From assembly GCA_004208945.1 (NCBI GenBank), contig SGPE01000030.1, positions 558,001-622,000 of the forward strand: DNA of 64,000 nt. Direction: 5' to 3'. A program made the position numbers and the translations under genes. The first letter of the stretch is position 1, and each line of letters begins with the position of its first letter. The DNA comes from Pseudoalteromonas sp. CO133X (GTDB lineage: Bacteria; Pseudomonadota; Gammaproteobacteria; Enterobacterales; Alteromonadaceae). Below, one piece after another: positions 37,085 through 47,071 of the stretch. The notes under the pieces are model-generated. The model ran no database searches. It worked only from the letters and a program-made list of their open reading frames with translations, and had not been told where the DNA came from.

Positions 37085-37436
37085 TGTTTGTTCCACTGTT
37101 TGATTCATTCAAATTACCTAAACTGTTAAAAATTAAAGTCCATTGCGTGAGAATTTAATTTTTACAGAGGTAATCTAGCATTGCGGCCCAAGCAAAACTA
37201 GTGCTAGTCATAGAATATAAAATTTTTTCATCTTGGCTTAGTAATCTCATCTCAAATACCCAATTTGTTGCTCATACTTTTTCCAGCTCTAGCGAACTCT
37301 AGTCACTTATGATGTAAAAACTGAGCTGATTTCTTAATGCACTTAATACAAATGCCATAAACAAGATTCATAATCATTTCGCACTTTGTAGTAGGAAGTA
37401 CTGTGTATTTTTTATTTTTAAAAAGGAATCAAATAA
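37085..37436. other. Gap between asd and the secreted Cys protein
   Basis: About 350 bp of AT-rich divergent intergenic sequence. It must contain both promoters, but no operator, RNA or ORF could be supported. Confidence 0.4.
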
Positions 37437-37844
37437 ATGAAAAAGCTATACTTTTCTGGTCTAATTGCGGCTTTGCTATCTTGTGGAGTTTCTGCAAACA
37501 CTAACGAAATTGATGTGGAGGCAAATACATCTTTCACACGCTCTACAACCAGTGTCGAGCAAGTGGCGGGTTCTGCAACAAGCCTATCTACTGCAACTTA
37601 CCTAAACCCAGTAGTTAGAGTAAATAACAGTTATAGAAACTTTTTCGTAGGCTCATTATCTGGCAACCAATTTTGCAAAGAACAAGGCCATAAAGAAGAA
37701 GTAACGGGGAGTAGCGTAAAGTGTGGCGAAGATGAATCTTCTTATGCAGAATACGACTGGTATGATAGCGCATGGGTTTCAAAAAGCACGGGGAGCAAAA
37801 ACCAGTGTTACCCACTCTATGCAAGCATAAAATGTGGTAATTAG
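37437..37844 (+). CDS. Small secreted cysteine protein, hypothetical
   Basis: 135 residues with a signal peptide (about 1-20, ending in SANT), a Ser/Thr-rich N-terminal stretch, and four cysteines in the last 60 residues (FCKEQ, VKCGED, QCYPL, IKCGN) that could form two disulfides. SD AAAGGAAT is strong. A terminator follows, so it is monocistronic. No family was recognised; codon use looks normal. Confidence 0.75.
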   Translation: MKKLYFSGLIAALLSCGVSANTNEIDVEANTSFTRSTTSVEQVAGSATSLSTATYLNPVVRVNNSYRNFFVGSLSGNQFCKEQGHKEEVTGSSVKCGEDESSYAEYDWYDSAWVSKSTGSKNQCYPLYASIKCGN

Positions 37845-37853
37845 CGTTTAGAA

Positions 37854-37880
37854 AAGAACCCAGTGCTTTCTGGGTTCTTA
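37854..37880 (+). terminator. Terminator after the small secreted protein
   Basis: 10-bp perfect stem (AAGAACCCAG / CTGGGTTCTT) with a 6-nt loop; the 3' arm ends in TTCTT. It starts 9 nt after the stop. Confidence 0.8.
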
Positions 37881-38051
37881 TCCTGTAATTGTATTTGTAA
37901 TCTAGCCACTATTTTTTACCTGCCTTTTACTTTTATTATTAAAAACGTCTCAATAATAGAATCACTGTCCTGAAAATGATTTTACAAAAGTGATGTAGCT
38001 AACTTTGCTAGTTAGCTTAAATAGTTGCTACATAAATCCCTCGACAAAAAT

Positions 38052-38076
38052 AAAAAAGCCCTGCTATTGCAGGGCT
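38052..38076 (-). terminator. Terminator of the 900-residue TonB receptor gene
   Basis: 8-bp perfect stem (AGCCCTGC / GCAGGGCT), 4-nt loop. On the minus strand it runs into TTTTTT. It lies about 50 nt beyond the receptor stop codon. Confidence 0.9.
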
Positions 38077-38124
38077 AAATCAATGTTAGGATTTATTATT
38101 ATATCCTTCCTTGGCTAGAGTAAG

Positions 38125-40827
38125 TTAAAACTCGTAAGAATAACTGATACTTAGCTCTGTGCCTTCATCACGAGAACGCACAATAATATCTGACTGAGTC
38201 ACTTCTTTATCCTCATTGAGTAAGTTTTGCACTTTGAATTTAACTTTAGAATTAAAATCAGGATACCAAGTATAAACTAAATCCAATGAATTAAAGGGTT
38301 GCTCATAAGCATCATCACGTCCTGCAACGCCTGCAGCAAGTATGCGCTCACCAAATACGTTGTACACTAGCGAAGCACTATGAATACCATCAGGCGAATC
38401 ATAGTTAAGCTGCATATTAACAACGTATTGTGAGTGACCTGTCATACGCTTTTTAGGATTCGTTAAGTTGCCAGCAAATGCAGGATCTATCGTCGCTTCT
38501 GAGTCACTCAGTGTGATATTACCGCTAGTAAATAGACCTTCAGTTACCATTGTAAGATCTTGTAACCACTCAGCTTCTACACCGTATACTTTTGCTGTTT
38601 CGCCGTTTACAAAGCTAGCCGAGTAGTCATCATCACCAACTCTTAATACAGTTTCGATTGGTGCTTGGATATCTTTATAGAATGCAGCCACACTAAATGA
38701 ATTACCCGCCTCACCGTAATATTCATAACGTAAGTCATAGTTCTTAATTGGGCTGCTTTTAAGTCCTACACGCCCAAAAGTACGAATATCAGTGAGTGGG
38801 TCAAAGTAAGTGACAGGTACAACTTCACGAAAATCAGGACGTACGACCGTTTCACCATAACCTGCACGAATTTGATAATTTTCACCACCGAGGTAAGTTA
38901 ATGACAGTGCAGGATACCAATCATCTTCAATAATAGTACCATCTTCAATATTCTCTGGAGACCAAATATTTTGCAGATCGTCACCATCAAAGATTAAACT
39001 TGACGTACCAACCGATGTTTGCCGGAACTGCTCATAACGAACACCACCACTTATACGTAACCACTGTTCATAAATAACATCAAATGAGGCGTAGCCTGCA
39101 TCTATTTTTTGTGCAGCGATATAATCATCGGCATCAGGTGCTGTAGGTTCATTAAAGTCAACTAAGACGCCATTATTATCAATAAATTCGTCAGATAAGT
39201 AGCCACTGTTTGCAAGCGGATCATTTGTACCGTCGTTAATCGATATAGGCGAACCTGAGCTGTTATTAATGGTAAAGCTTGACGTGTTATAAACACGGGC
39301 TCTATCTGAGAAGTCATAACCAAGCTTAAATTCAATATCCAGAGCATCAAAACTAAGTGGCAAGTTAAAGTTGCCACCATATGACGTCACATGCTCTTCC
39401 ATGTCTGTATAAGACATGATTACACGGTTGTCATCACCTGTAATTGTCGAACCTGCGTAGTTTCCTTCACTATCGTATTGATCTCTGAATTTGTAGTCCG
39501 CATTAGTTGGGATATCTGTTGTTGCTTCAGAACGAGTGTATTGCCAATCAAAGCCAACCCCCCAGTAATCAAGAAAAGTATGTTGGCCTAAAAATTGGCT
39601 AACATTTAACTCTCTTTGTTCAAGGTTAAACTCATGATTACGGTTTGCAATGCCATTCCCTGCAATACTAAATGTAGAGCTGCCTGCAGGGCTTTGAGAA
39701 ATTGACACTTCAGTTTCATCTTCGTTATCGACAATGTATAAATGCTGTGCTGAAATACTGTGCGTTTTATACGAATAACCAATACTACCTGTTAAGTTAT
39801 AGCGCTCATTTTCAGTAGTAACTGTAGAGTCTTTTAATGTATTGTAACAAGACGAAGCCACATCATCAGCGGTTTTCAATGTCGTTGAACAGTTTTCTAA
39901 ATCTTCTTGGTCTTGTGTAATAACAGATGAGAACTGTGTTCTAGAATCCCATTCATTGGCATACGCACCCGAGAGTAAAAAACCAATTTTTCCACCGAAA
40001 TAAGACTCCTCAAAGCTATTACCTAAATGTGCTTTAACGCCATATTCAGGATCAATAGAGTCTTTTTCTAACGCATAATTTCGTGGCAACGATTTTAGTA
40101 ATTGATTGTTAATTGCTGTCGCTTGCTCGGCACGAGTTCCTTGCTCACTATCAACTAATAGATCTCTGTTAACAATATTGCTGACACTGAAGTTACCATG
40201 GTATCGCACAATAGCGTCTTTTAACGCCTGTGGTATGCCACTATCTGAACCTGAATAGGTATACCCATCATCTGCTGAAGTGTTATACCCTACTCCAAGC
40301 TCAACGCCCGCAGTAAATTCTGTTGGAATAGATTTAGTACGAATATCTATGTTACCACCACCAAATGCAGCAGGCATATCTGGTGAGTAGGCCTTCTGTA
40401 CAGCCATACTTTCAATAATACTCGCAGGGAATATATCTAATGGTAGTACGTTACGAGTTAAATCAGGGCTTGGGACATATGCACCGTTTAAACGAGCACT
40501 GGAATAACGCTCACCTAAACCACGCACATAAATAAATTTACCATCTACGAGTGTTAGACCAGTAACACGACGAAGTGCTGATGCGGCATCACTATCGCCC
40601 GTTCTTGAAAGTTGTTCAGCACCGAGAATATCCGCAACAAAAGCTTGATTTTTTCGTTCTTCAACGACCGCAGCAGCACTACCTTGAAGGCGTGTGCCCA
40701 CAGCAACAACTTCTTCAATTTCGTTATTTTCGAGTTGTTCTTCAGCTGCACTTACATAACTAGTGTGGACAAACAATCCCAGGCCAATTGCGAGTGAAAG
40801 TTTACTCAGCCTATGTTGTTTTGACAT
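38125..40827 (-). CDS. Large TonB-dependent receptor, substrate unknown
   Basis: 900 residues with a signal peptide (about 1-28), TonB-box-like EEVVAVGTRL and a plug domain (SALRRVTGLTLVDGKFIYVRG, then YVPSPDLTRNVLPLDIFPASIIESMAVQ). The plug differs from the siderophore-type receptors elsewhere in the window. The barrel ends in SISYSYEF. It lies 97 nt downstream of a surface beta-helix lipoprotein gene on the same strand and downstream of a complete TonB/ExbB/ExbD transducer block, so it is a likely client of that transducer. Length is at the large end for the family. Ligand unknown. Confidence 0.93.
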   Translation of the reverse strand: MSKQHRLSKLSLAIGLGLFVHTSYVSAAEEQLENNEIEEVVAVGTRLQGSAAAVVEERKNQAFVADILGAEQLSRTGDSDAASALRRVTGLTLVDGKFIYVRGLGERYSSARLNGAYVPSPDLTRNVLPLDIFPASIIESMAVQKAYSPDMPAAFGGGNIDIRTKSIPTEFTAGVELGVGYNTSADDGYTYSGSDSGIPQALKDAIVRYHGNFSVSNIVNRDLLVDSEQGTRAEQATAINNQLLKSLPRNYALEKDSIDPEYGVKAHLGNSFEESYFGGKIGFLLSGAYANEWDSRTQFSSVITQDQEDLENCSTTLKTADDVASSCYNTLKDSTVTTENERYNLTGSIGYSYKTHSISAQHLYIVDNEDETEVSISQSPAGSSTFSIAGNGIANRNHEFNLEQRELNVSQFLGQHTFLDYWGVGFDWQYTRSEATTDIPTNADYKFRDQYDSEGNYAGSTITGDDNRVIMSYTDMEEHVTSYGGNFNLPLSFDALDIEFKLGYDFSDRARVYNTSSFTINNSSGSPISINDGTNDPLANSGYLSDEFIDNNGVLVDFNEPTAPDADDYIAAQKIDAGYASFDVIYEQWLRISGGVRYEQFRQTSVGTSSLIFDGDDLQNIWSPENIEDGTIIEDDWYPALSLTYLGGENYQIRAGYGETVVRPDFREVVPVTYFDPLTDIRTFGRVGLKSSPIKNYDLRYEYYGEAGNSFSVAAFYKDIQAPIETVLRVGDDDYSASFVNGETAKVYGVEAEWLQDLTMVTEGLFTSGNITLSDSEATIDPAFAGNLTNPKKRMTGHSQYVVNMQLNYDSPDGIHSASLVYNVFGERILAAGVAGRDDAYEQPFNSLDLVYTWYPDFNSKVKFKVQNLLNEDKEVTQSDIIVRSRDEGTELSISYSYEF

Positions 40828-40923
40828 GATTTACATCCTAATCAATTTGATAAAAAACAGGCGCCAGTTGCTTTGAAATAAGCATTATGGCGCCTACATT
40901 TCATAACTCTAAATGAGCAGGTA

Positions 40924-42528
40924 TTAGTCTTGAGCAGCAGCTGCTAGTGCAGTTTCTACCCATTTGTACCAGCTTGAGCTAGTATCTTGATCAGATACTG
41001 CACCGATGTAATCAACCGTTTCGAAAAAGCTATCGTTAAGCATAGATAAGTCATTCGCAGAGATAGTTACATCTGTAGAGGCTGTATTAGTCGCAAACTC
41101 ATTATCAGCAAATACTGCAACATCATCAGTTAAAATTTCATTGCTAGCGCTGTTTTCAAACCATGATGCTTTTGTTTGACCTGCTAAAGGGCCGCCTGCA
41201 AATGTGTCTGTATCTGCGAAGTTTGATGAACACGCCATAACTGAACTATTAAATGCAATTTTATCAGCTTGCTTTTCACCATCAGAAGAAAATTCGATAC
41301 AGCTTGAATCCACTGCATTTTTCTTAAATATCAATGCATTGTAGATATTAGCGTTAAATTCATCATCAAATTTAAAGGCTTGTGAAGGGTCATCATCACG
41401 TACTGATTTTCCATCAGTCGTAATAACCGTGATGTTCGCTAGCGTAGGGTTACTTGGTGCTACTTCAGCAGAAGACTCACCTTTAACACCATCTGACTCA
41501 AACCCATTGTTACCCATGTTTGCAACTGTGCCATCAGCAAGCGTTACAGTGCCATGTTTGATAAAGAGGAATTGACCCTTACCTTGCCAACCTGCATCAA
41601 AGTCAAATGAATCATCTTGTGTATCAGTCACAACAATATGTTTAATTGTCGCAGCACCACCGAAGAACTCGATACCATCATCAAAGCCTTGGTGAATATG
41701 TAAATAATCAAACGCAGAACCTGAACCTACCGCGTTAAGAGTTAGTGAGTTAAGGTCGTCACCTTCACCACCTACTTTAGGGCCTGAACCTGCGTACCAA
41801 ATTTTAGCCCACTTGATGCTACCACTTGAATCTGCGTTATCATTACCACCAAAGTAACTTGTGATACCCTCAGAAGGTACATTACAGGTGCTTGCAGCGC
41901 GCTCTGCATCAGTACATTGGTCAGTAATACCATTACCGTTGATGATGATACCGCCCCAATCAGCGTAACGCGGGCCATTGCCTGTGCTATCGAAACGATC
42001 AAACGCATTGGCAGATGTGAAAGTAATAGGTTTAGATTCAGTACCGTTCGCTTGAATTTTAGCGCCACGGGCGATTCGGATTATTGCTTCTCCAGACTGA
42101 AAAGCAAGTGTGGCACCTGGCTCTACTGTTAAAGTAGGTCCATTTTGAGGCACTTCAAAGCCACTTGTTGTGTCGCCATCTTGACCAATTAATAAAGCAT
42201 CAGCAAATAAATGAACACCGCCATCAGGGATTTCTTGGAATGTGATATTACTTGTAATTTCTATTGATTTACTTGCGAAAGAATCATTGTAAGTACAATC
42301 TTTACCATCGAAAACACCTTGAACAGTACCAGCATCTGACTCATAGCTAGCACATTCAAAATCATCGTTTGAACCATTATCAGTATTGTTGTTTGAGTTA
42401 TTAGTACTATTATCAGTGTTAGTGCTGTTGTCATTTACCGTTGGTGTGATTTCGATATCGCCGCCACACGCTGTCAGTGTTACTGCAGAAGCAAGCAGGC
42501 TGACCTTAAATAAGTCAGATAGTTTCAT
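40924..42528 (-). CDS. Beta-helix surface lipoprotein associated with TonB receptor
   Basis: 534 residues. Lipobox LTAC (Cys about residue 21), then a long Asn/Thr/Ser/Asp-rich linker (about 26-55). The body has repeated short beta-strand and turn units typical of a right-handed parallel beta-helix, with LTVEPGATLAFQSGEA, IQANGTESKPITFTSA and GGIIINGN-like rungs and several FDDGIEFFGG / DDSFDFDAG Asp clusters that could bind calcium. This pairing of lipoprotein and TonB receptor suggests an outer-surface ligand-capture partner, as in SusD-like pairs, although the fold is different. A terminator separates it from the transducer genes upstream. Confidence 0.75.
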   Translation of the reverse strand: MKLSDLFKVSLLASAVTLTACGGDIEITPTVNDNSTNTDNSTNNSNNNTDNGSNDDFECASYESDAGTVQGVFDGKDCTYNDSFASKSIEITSNITFQEIPDGGVHLFADALLIGQDGDTTSGFEVPQNGPTLTVEPGATLAFQSGEAIIRIARGAKIQANGTESKPITFTSANAFDRFDSTGNGPRYADWGGIIINGNGITDQCTDAERAASTCNVPSEGITSYFGGNDNADSSGSIKWAKIWYAGSGPKVGGEGDDLNSLTLNAVGSGSAFDYLHIHQGFDDGIEFFGGAATIKHIVVTDTQDDSFDFDAGWQGKGQFLFIKHGTVTLADGTVANMGNNGFESDGVKGESSAEVAPSNPTLANITVITTDGKSVRDDDPSQAFKFDDEFNANIYNALIFKKNAVDSSCIEFSSDGEKQADKIAFNSSVMACSSNFADTDTFAGGPLAGQTKASWFENSASNEILTDDVAVFADNEFATNTASTDVTISANDLSMLNDSFFETVDYIGAVSDQDTSSSWYKWVETALAAAAQD

Positions 42529-42686
42529 TATTGTACTCCGTTGAATTTCGATTATTGTTAAGCTTTAAAAAACTAAGACTTAAGATACTGACAGTTTGTG
42601 ACAGGCGAGTTACATTTTCATAAACATAAAATGACAATGTAATTGACTTTAAAATTAGAGGGTTAAGTAAAATTGAGGAACCGAAA

Positions 42687-42708
42687 AAAGCCGCCCGAAG
42701 GCAGCTTT
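42687..42708 (-). terminator. Terminator after the TPR gene
   Basis: 9-bp stem with one mismatch (AAAGCCGCC / GGCAGCTTT) and a 4-nt loop. On the minus strand it continues into a T tract. It divides the transducer operon from the lipoprotein/receptor genes. A further promoter for those genes must lie in the roughly 150 bp beyond it. Confidence 0.7.
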
Positions 42709-42760
42709 GGTGTTGCGATTATAAATGAGTTCTTTTGTACGCTTACCTGTTGAATTCGAT

Positions 42761-44068
42761 TTAGAGTAAAGCGGTACGTAGTGTTTCGGCGTGCACTTTT
42801 TCACGCTTCACATACTTGATCCATTGCTCGGCTAAACGCTGTGATTTTTTGTGTTTTTCCGCTTGCTCGAACGCTAAAATCGAGGCATCAAAGTTTTGTA
42901 AGTTATATTGCGCCATACCTAGAGCTACATACACATTGGATTCAAACTCTAAGCCGCCTTTATCAAGTGCTTTACGCGCTGCATCCGCTGCTTCTTCGTA
43001 TTTTTCAAGGTTAATGCTCACCTCTGCGATACGTTGTTCGTACTGACCGTGCGTTACTAAATCAGCAGCCTTAGCAAAATAAGTAAGCGACTTTTCAGCC
43101 TCTTTTGCTTGTACCATAGCCTCGGCTACGAATGCGTAGTTTTTTGCTGACTGCTCGGCAATACCATCTTGCATCGCTTTGCTCATTACACTCGCCGCTT
43201 TATAAGCAAGGCCATTGTATAAATACACTTGCGATAATTGGCGTAAATCAGATTTAGATGTTAAAAAGCCTTGCTGATATGCCGCTTCTAAAACCGCTAA
43301 CTGCTCTTTTTCTGCGCCTGTTTCACCGTACATACCACCTAATTGAACCCAATACTCTGGCTTGTTGTAAAGCTTCACTAAACGCTCAAGTACCTCGACC
43401 ACTTTGTCAGATTGATTAAGTGAGTAGTACATAGCACGTTGTAAAATTAGCCAGTTTTCTTTTGGCATTTCACCTTTGCTGTCAGCTTCTGCGATAGCAA
43501 GATTAATGTTTTCAATGCCTTTTTGGTAATCTTTAAGCTGATAATACGCTTGAGATTTCAATACGTAATAAGCATCTGTTTTAGGTTTGTCGTTAATCAC
43601 ATCCCACTGCGCTAAATATTTGATTACCTTTTCGTAATCGCTATTAGCCATGGCAAGTTGCGCTAAGCTAAAGGTGGTGCTTAGACGTAATGTTTCTGGA
43701 ATTGCATCTTCGTTTACTACTTTTTCAAACGAGGCAATTGCTTTATCAAGGTCGTTTTCGTTGTAGTAAATAAAACCGTAGAAATTATGCATCATGGCAA
43801 TTTCATACGAGTTCATGCTAGAAGAGCGCTCTTGAATACTATCAAGGGCTGCTAACCCTGCTTTTGCATCACCATCATCAGCCAGCTTTTGTGCTCGTGC
43901 TAATTGGCTATACACTTTTTCGCGCAGTGCAGGTACGCGTTTGGTTTTTTGCTCCTCAGCGTAAGCTGTTGCCAGTGTGACACCTGGTAACATGCTAACA
44001 ATGCTTGGTAATACTAGGCTGCTAGTGAAAGCAGCCGCGCAAATCACGGCAACTTTTAAAGGTTTCAT
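42761..44068 (-). CDS. TPR-repeat periplasmic protein of the TonB2-type system
   Basis: 435 residues, signal peptide or anchor at the N-terminus (about 1-36), then helical repeats across the whole length (for example AQLAMANSDYEKVIKYLAQW and SQAYYQLKDYQKGIENINLA). It is the last gene of the DUF3450-TtpC-ExbB-ExbD-TonB block, with a 17-nt gap to tonB. TPR proteins commonly accompany TonB2/TtpC systems; a scaffold or regulatory role in the periplasm is inferred. Confidence 0.85.
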   Translation of the reverse strand: MKPLKVAVICAAAFTSSLVLPSIVSMLPGVTLATAYAEEQKTKRVPALREKVYSQLARAQKLADDGDAKAGLAALDSIQERSSSMNSYEIAMMHNFYGFIYYNENDLDKAIASFEKVVNEDAIPETLRLSTTFSLAQLAMANSDYEKVIKYLAQWDVINDKPKTDAYYVLKSQAYYQLKDYQKGIENINLAIAEADSKGEMPKENWLILQRAMYYSLNQSDKVVEVLERLVKLYNKPEYWVQLGGMYGETGAEKEQLAVLEAAYQQGFLTSKSDLRQLSQVYLYNGLAYKAASVMSKAMQDGIAEQSAKNYAFVAEAMVQAKEAEKSLTYFAKAADLVTHGQYEQRIAEVSINLEKYEEAADAARKALDKGGLEFESNVYVALGMAQYNLQNFDASILAFEQAEKHKKSQRLAEQWIKYVKREKVHAETLRTALL

Positions 44069-44085
44069 AATCGCATTCCTCTTTT

Positions 44086-44691
44086 CTAACCGTTAATTTG
44101 GAAAGAAATTTTGTTCTGTACGCCCGCTACTTCAACAGCTTCACCGTTAACAACGCGCGGTTTATATTTAAATTTAAGTGCTGCATCCATCGCAGCGCGG
44201 TCAAACAGTGACTCAGGTTCAGCTTTCACTACTTTCGGGTCACGTACTGTGCCTTGTTTAGTTACTGTAAACTCAACAATCACATAACCTTCGATACCAC
44301 GCGATAAAGCTCGGCGCGGATAAACAGGCGCTACTTTTACAATCGGTAGGTATTCACCGTCGCTTGATTCAAGGGCTAAGCCACCGGCTAAATTAACGTC
44401 GGCTTCAACACTGGCACCAAAGTCAAAGTTCGCATTGCTCGCGTTAGGATCACTGTTTTGCATTTGCGGTGATTCCATTGGCGGAGGTGGCTCTTTTGGC
44501 GTTGGTGGCTTTTGCGGTTTACGTTCTTTCTTTTGCACTGTCTCTTCTTTTTTCAGACGAACAAAATCAAGTACGTTTCCTTTTACGGGCTCAGACATGG
44601 CCCCTTCACCACCGGTGATCAGTGCCTGCATGCCTAAAAACAGCATGACAGTCACGATACCAGCGATGATTAATGCAACTATATAACGCAT
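44086..44691 (-). CDS. tonB2: TonB-type energy transducer
   Basis: 201 residues: one N-terminal membrane helix (about 4-25), a Pro/Lys-rich periplasmic spacer (KPQKPPTPKEPPPP) and a C-terminal TonB domain with YPRRALSRGIEGYVIVEFTV and LKFKYKPRVVNG (about 124-190). It couples the proton motive force to outer-membrane receptors. It is adjacent to exbD, with a 12-nt gap. The short spacer is typical of TonB2 rather than TonB1. Confidence 0.94.
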   Translation of the reverse strand: MRYIVALIIAGIVTVMLFLGMQALITGGEGAMSEPVKGNVLDFVRLKKEETVQKKERKPQKPPTPKEPPPPMESPQMQNSDPNASNANFDFGASVEADVNLAGGLALESSDGEYLPIVKVAPVYPRRALSRGIEGYVIVEFTVTKQGTVRDPKVVKAEPESLFDRAAMDAALKFKYKPRVVNGEAVEVAGVQNKISFQING

Positions 44692-44703
44692 CGCTCACAT
44701 TCC

Positions 44704-45117
44704 TTATGATGCTTCTTGCGCAGCAATCGACACATCAAATGCGCCTGCAGCTCGCGATGCATCCATTACTTTAATAAGTACATCGGTTGTGGCTTTCTTA
44801 TCTGCTTGAATAACCACGCTACCTTGTGGGTTTTCAGCTTTTAAGCGCTCGATATTTGCTTGAACTGCACGAACATCGACTTGGCGTTTGTTGATCCAAA
44901 TTTCACCTTTGTCAGAAATAGCAACTAAGATGTTGGCACGCTCTTTTTTAACTGCTGTTGCCGCTTCAGGACGGTTTACATCAATACCGGCTTCTTTTAC
45001 AAAAGATGCTGTTACGATAAAGAAGATAAGCATGATGAAAACAACGTCTAGCATTGGCGTCATGTTGATTTCTTCTGCATCGTCTTCTTGAAATAAGTTA
45101 CCTAGTGGCGCTCTCAT
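44704..45117 (-). CDS. exbD2: ExbD-type biopolymer transport protein
   Basis: 137 residues, one membrane helix near residues 20-40 with the essential Asp in MTPMLDVVFIMLIFF, and a C-terminal periplasmic domain (VVIQADKKATTDVLIKVMDAS). It forms the proton-conducting complex with ExbB. The operon order ttpC-exbB-exbD-tonB is conserved in Vibrio and Shewanella TonB2 systems. Confidence 0.95.
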   Translation of the reverse strand: MRAPLGNLFQEDDAEEINMTPMLDVVFIMLIFFIVTASFVKEAGIDVNRPEAATAVKKERANILVAISDKGEIWINKRQVDVRAVQANIERLKAENPQGSVVIQADKKATTDVLIKVMDASRAAGAFDVSIAAQEAS

Positions 45118-45162
45118 TGTTAGTCTCCTAGTGGGTGATGCTCACATCACCCTAAAATTCGT

Positions 45163-45690
45163 TTAGTGGTCTAAGACCATGTTGTCTTCAAGTAATTGCA
45201 CTTCGCGTTTTGCACGACGTTGTAAAAACGTTGAGGCGAATACCCCTGAAAGTGCACCCACCATGCCGGCCATTGTTGGGATAGTGGCTTTAGACACCCC
45301 TGATGCCATCGAACGTGCACTGCCTGTGCCTGTGATTGCCATTACATCAAATACTTCGATCATGCCGGTTACGGTACCTAACAGACCTAAAAGTGGACAT
45401 AACGCAACCATTACGTTGATTAGCGCAAGGTTATTATTTAGTTGCATGCCAGCGCGTGAAATCATCGCTTGACGAATTTGCTCTGCGTTCCAGCTGTTAC
45501 GCTCTGCTCTATTGCTCCAAGTGCTTTTTACGTCTTTCTTATAGCGTTTAAAGCCACCAAAAAAATACATAAAACGCTCAAGTATCAATAACCACATCGC
45601 GAAGATGAGCACCCCGATGACCAAGAGAACTTGGCCACCTGTGTCGAGGAAATCACGTAGAGCATTGATTGCATCAATCAATAGCACCAT
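45163..45690 (-). CDS. exbB2: ExbB/TolQ/MotA-type proton channel subunit
   Basis: 175 residues with three membrane helices and the conserved core NVMVALCPLLGLLGTVTGMIEVF followed by ATIPTMAGMVGALSGVFAS. It is shorter than classical ExbB, as usual for ExbB2. It is separated from ttpC by only 3 nt and precedes exbD by 45 nt. Confidence 0.95.
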   Translation of the reverse strand: MVLLIDAINALRDFLDTGGQVLLVIGVLIFAMWLLILERFMYFFGGFKRYKKDVKSTWSNRAERNSWNAEQIRQAMISRAGMQLNNNLALINVMVALCPLLGLLGTVTGMIEVFDVMAITGTGSARSMASGVSKATIPTMAGMVGALSGVFASTFLQRRAKREVQLLEDNMVLDH

Positions 45691-45693
45691 GAT

Positions 45694-47061
45694 TTATGCT
45701 CCTTTCTCGCTTCGCTCTGCGATAATACCTGCGCTTTGCTCTTGTAAAATCAACAGCATGTTTTTAGAGCGCGTGTTAAGAAGTGTGTATAAAAATACTG
45801 TAGGGATAGCCACAACCAGACCAAGTACCGTTGTTACAAGTGCCTGAGAAATACCACCCGCCATTAGTTTAGGGTCACCTGTACCGAACAAAGTAATTGC
45901 TTGGAAGGTGTTAATCATACCGGTTACTGTACCTAGTAGACCCAGTAGCGGTGCTACCACAGAGATAATCTTGATTAGCGTCAGGTTACGAGTAATTTTT
46001 GGCATTTCACGAATGATTGCTTCGCTTAATTTAAGTTCAAGCGTGTCGTACGCTACATCTGGGTACTGATCTTTCACTTTCATTACGCGACCAAGTGGGT
46101 TGTCATCACGTGCCACTGTGTCTTTAAGCTGACGACGGATTTTTCTACCCATAATCATCAGAGATACAAAACGCTCAAGTGCGATTAGTAAAGCGATTAA
46201 GCCAACACCTAAGATGATGTAACCAACCGTACCGCCTTGGTGAACTTGCTCTTCAGTATCTGGTGCTTGTACTAAAAGACCTAAAATTGAACCACCTGTA
46301 GGGTCAAGTGCAAACGGTACAACACCTGAATTCGCTTGTTGTAAGTCAGTCGCAGTTGCTGTGTAGCGACTGCTAGGCTGACGTGTAAGCTGGCTAATTG
46401 TATTTGTAGCCGGTGTGTACTCTAGGTATTTACCATCAGCGATTAAGTTAAATGCACCAACACGCACCACTTCTTTTTGTGCTTTGCTGCCACCTTCAAC
46501 GATAACATCTGTTGTAAAGCGAGATACTTTACCTTGTTCAGTCATTTCGCGTTGTAATTCAAACCATACTTTTTCGATATCATCGATAGAAGCAAGCTTT
46601 GACGTTGAACCCATTTTTTGTGCTAGCTCATCCATGAAGTTACTACGACCTGGAAGCTCTGCAGAAACAACTGACGTCATGAATTTGTTGCTTGAATCGC
46701 CCGCTACTTGTTGTAACACACCGAATAGCTCTTTAAGTGAGCCCATGCGGTTTGAAAGTGTTTCGGTTAAGTTAGCTAGTTTTACTTCGTTCTCTTCAAA
46801 CTGAGTTTCTAAACGCTCCGACTCGTTTAGCATTGCAGTACGCTTTGCTTGGGTATCTTTAAGCATTTGTACTTGTTCGTTTTGACGCGCCATGAACGCT
46901 TGTTCACGTTGTTTATTCTCAACGCTTTGCTGAGCTTTACCTTGCTCTAATGTTTTTAGTAATGAGTCTAAATCCATTGGCTCAGCCGCTAGGCTGCTAC
47001 CAGCAAAACCAAGGCCAGCTGCAAACACGGCCATTTTTGTCATTTTCGTTAATAATTTCAT
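45694..47061 (-). CDS. ttpC: TtpC-type extended ExbB protein
   Basis: 455 residues. Signal peptide (about 1-25), a coiled-coil, Gln/Glu-rich periplasmic domain (about 30-260) and a C-terminal ExbB-like channel domain with three helices and VVAPLLGLLGTVTGMINTF (about 375-393). In vibrios TtpC is the extra component required for TonB2 function. The periplasmic part matches the DUF3450 protein encoded upstream in style (coiled coil), so the two may form an assembly. Confidence 0.92.
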   Translation of the reverse strand: MKLLTKMTKMAVFAAGLGFAGSSLAAEPMDLDSLLKTLEQGKAQQSVENKQREQAFMARQNEQVQMLKDTQAKRTAMLNESERLETQFEENEVKLANLTETLSNRMGSLKELFGVLQQVAGDSSNKFMTSVVSAELPGRSNFMDELAQKMGSTSKLASIDDIEKVWFELQREMTEQGKVSRFTTDVIVEGGSKAQKEVVRVGAFNLIADGKYLEYTPATNTISQLTRQPSSRYTATATDLQQANSGVVPFALDPTGGSILGLLVQAPDTEEQVHQGGTVGYIILGVGLIALLIALERFVSLMIMGRKIRRQLKDTVARDDNPLGRVMKVKDQYPDVAYDTLELKLSEAIIREMPKITRNLTLIKIISVVAPLLGLLGTVTGMINTFQAITLFGTGDPKLMAGGISQALVTTVLGLVVAIPTVFLYTLLNTRSKNMLLILQEQSAGIIAERSEKGA

Positions 47062-47071
47062 CTCAAACCTC

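Noticed and set aside
37085..37436. Possible lysine riboswitch before asd
   Set aside because: No L-box-like helices or conserved core were visible; only an AT-rich divergent promoter region.
42350..42430. Repeat-like AT-rich stretch
   Set aside because: It encodes the Asn/Thr/Ser linker after the lipobox of the beta-helix lipoprotein, not a DNA repeat element.
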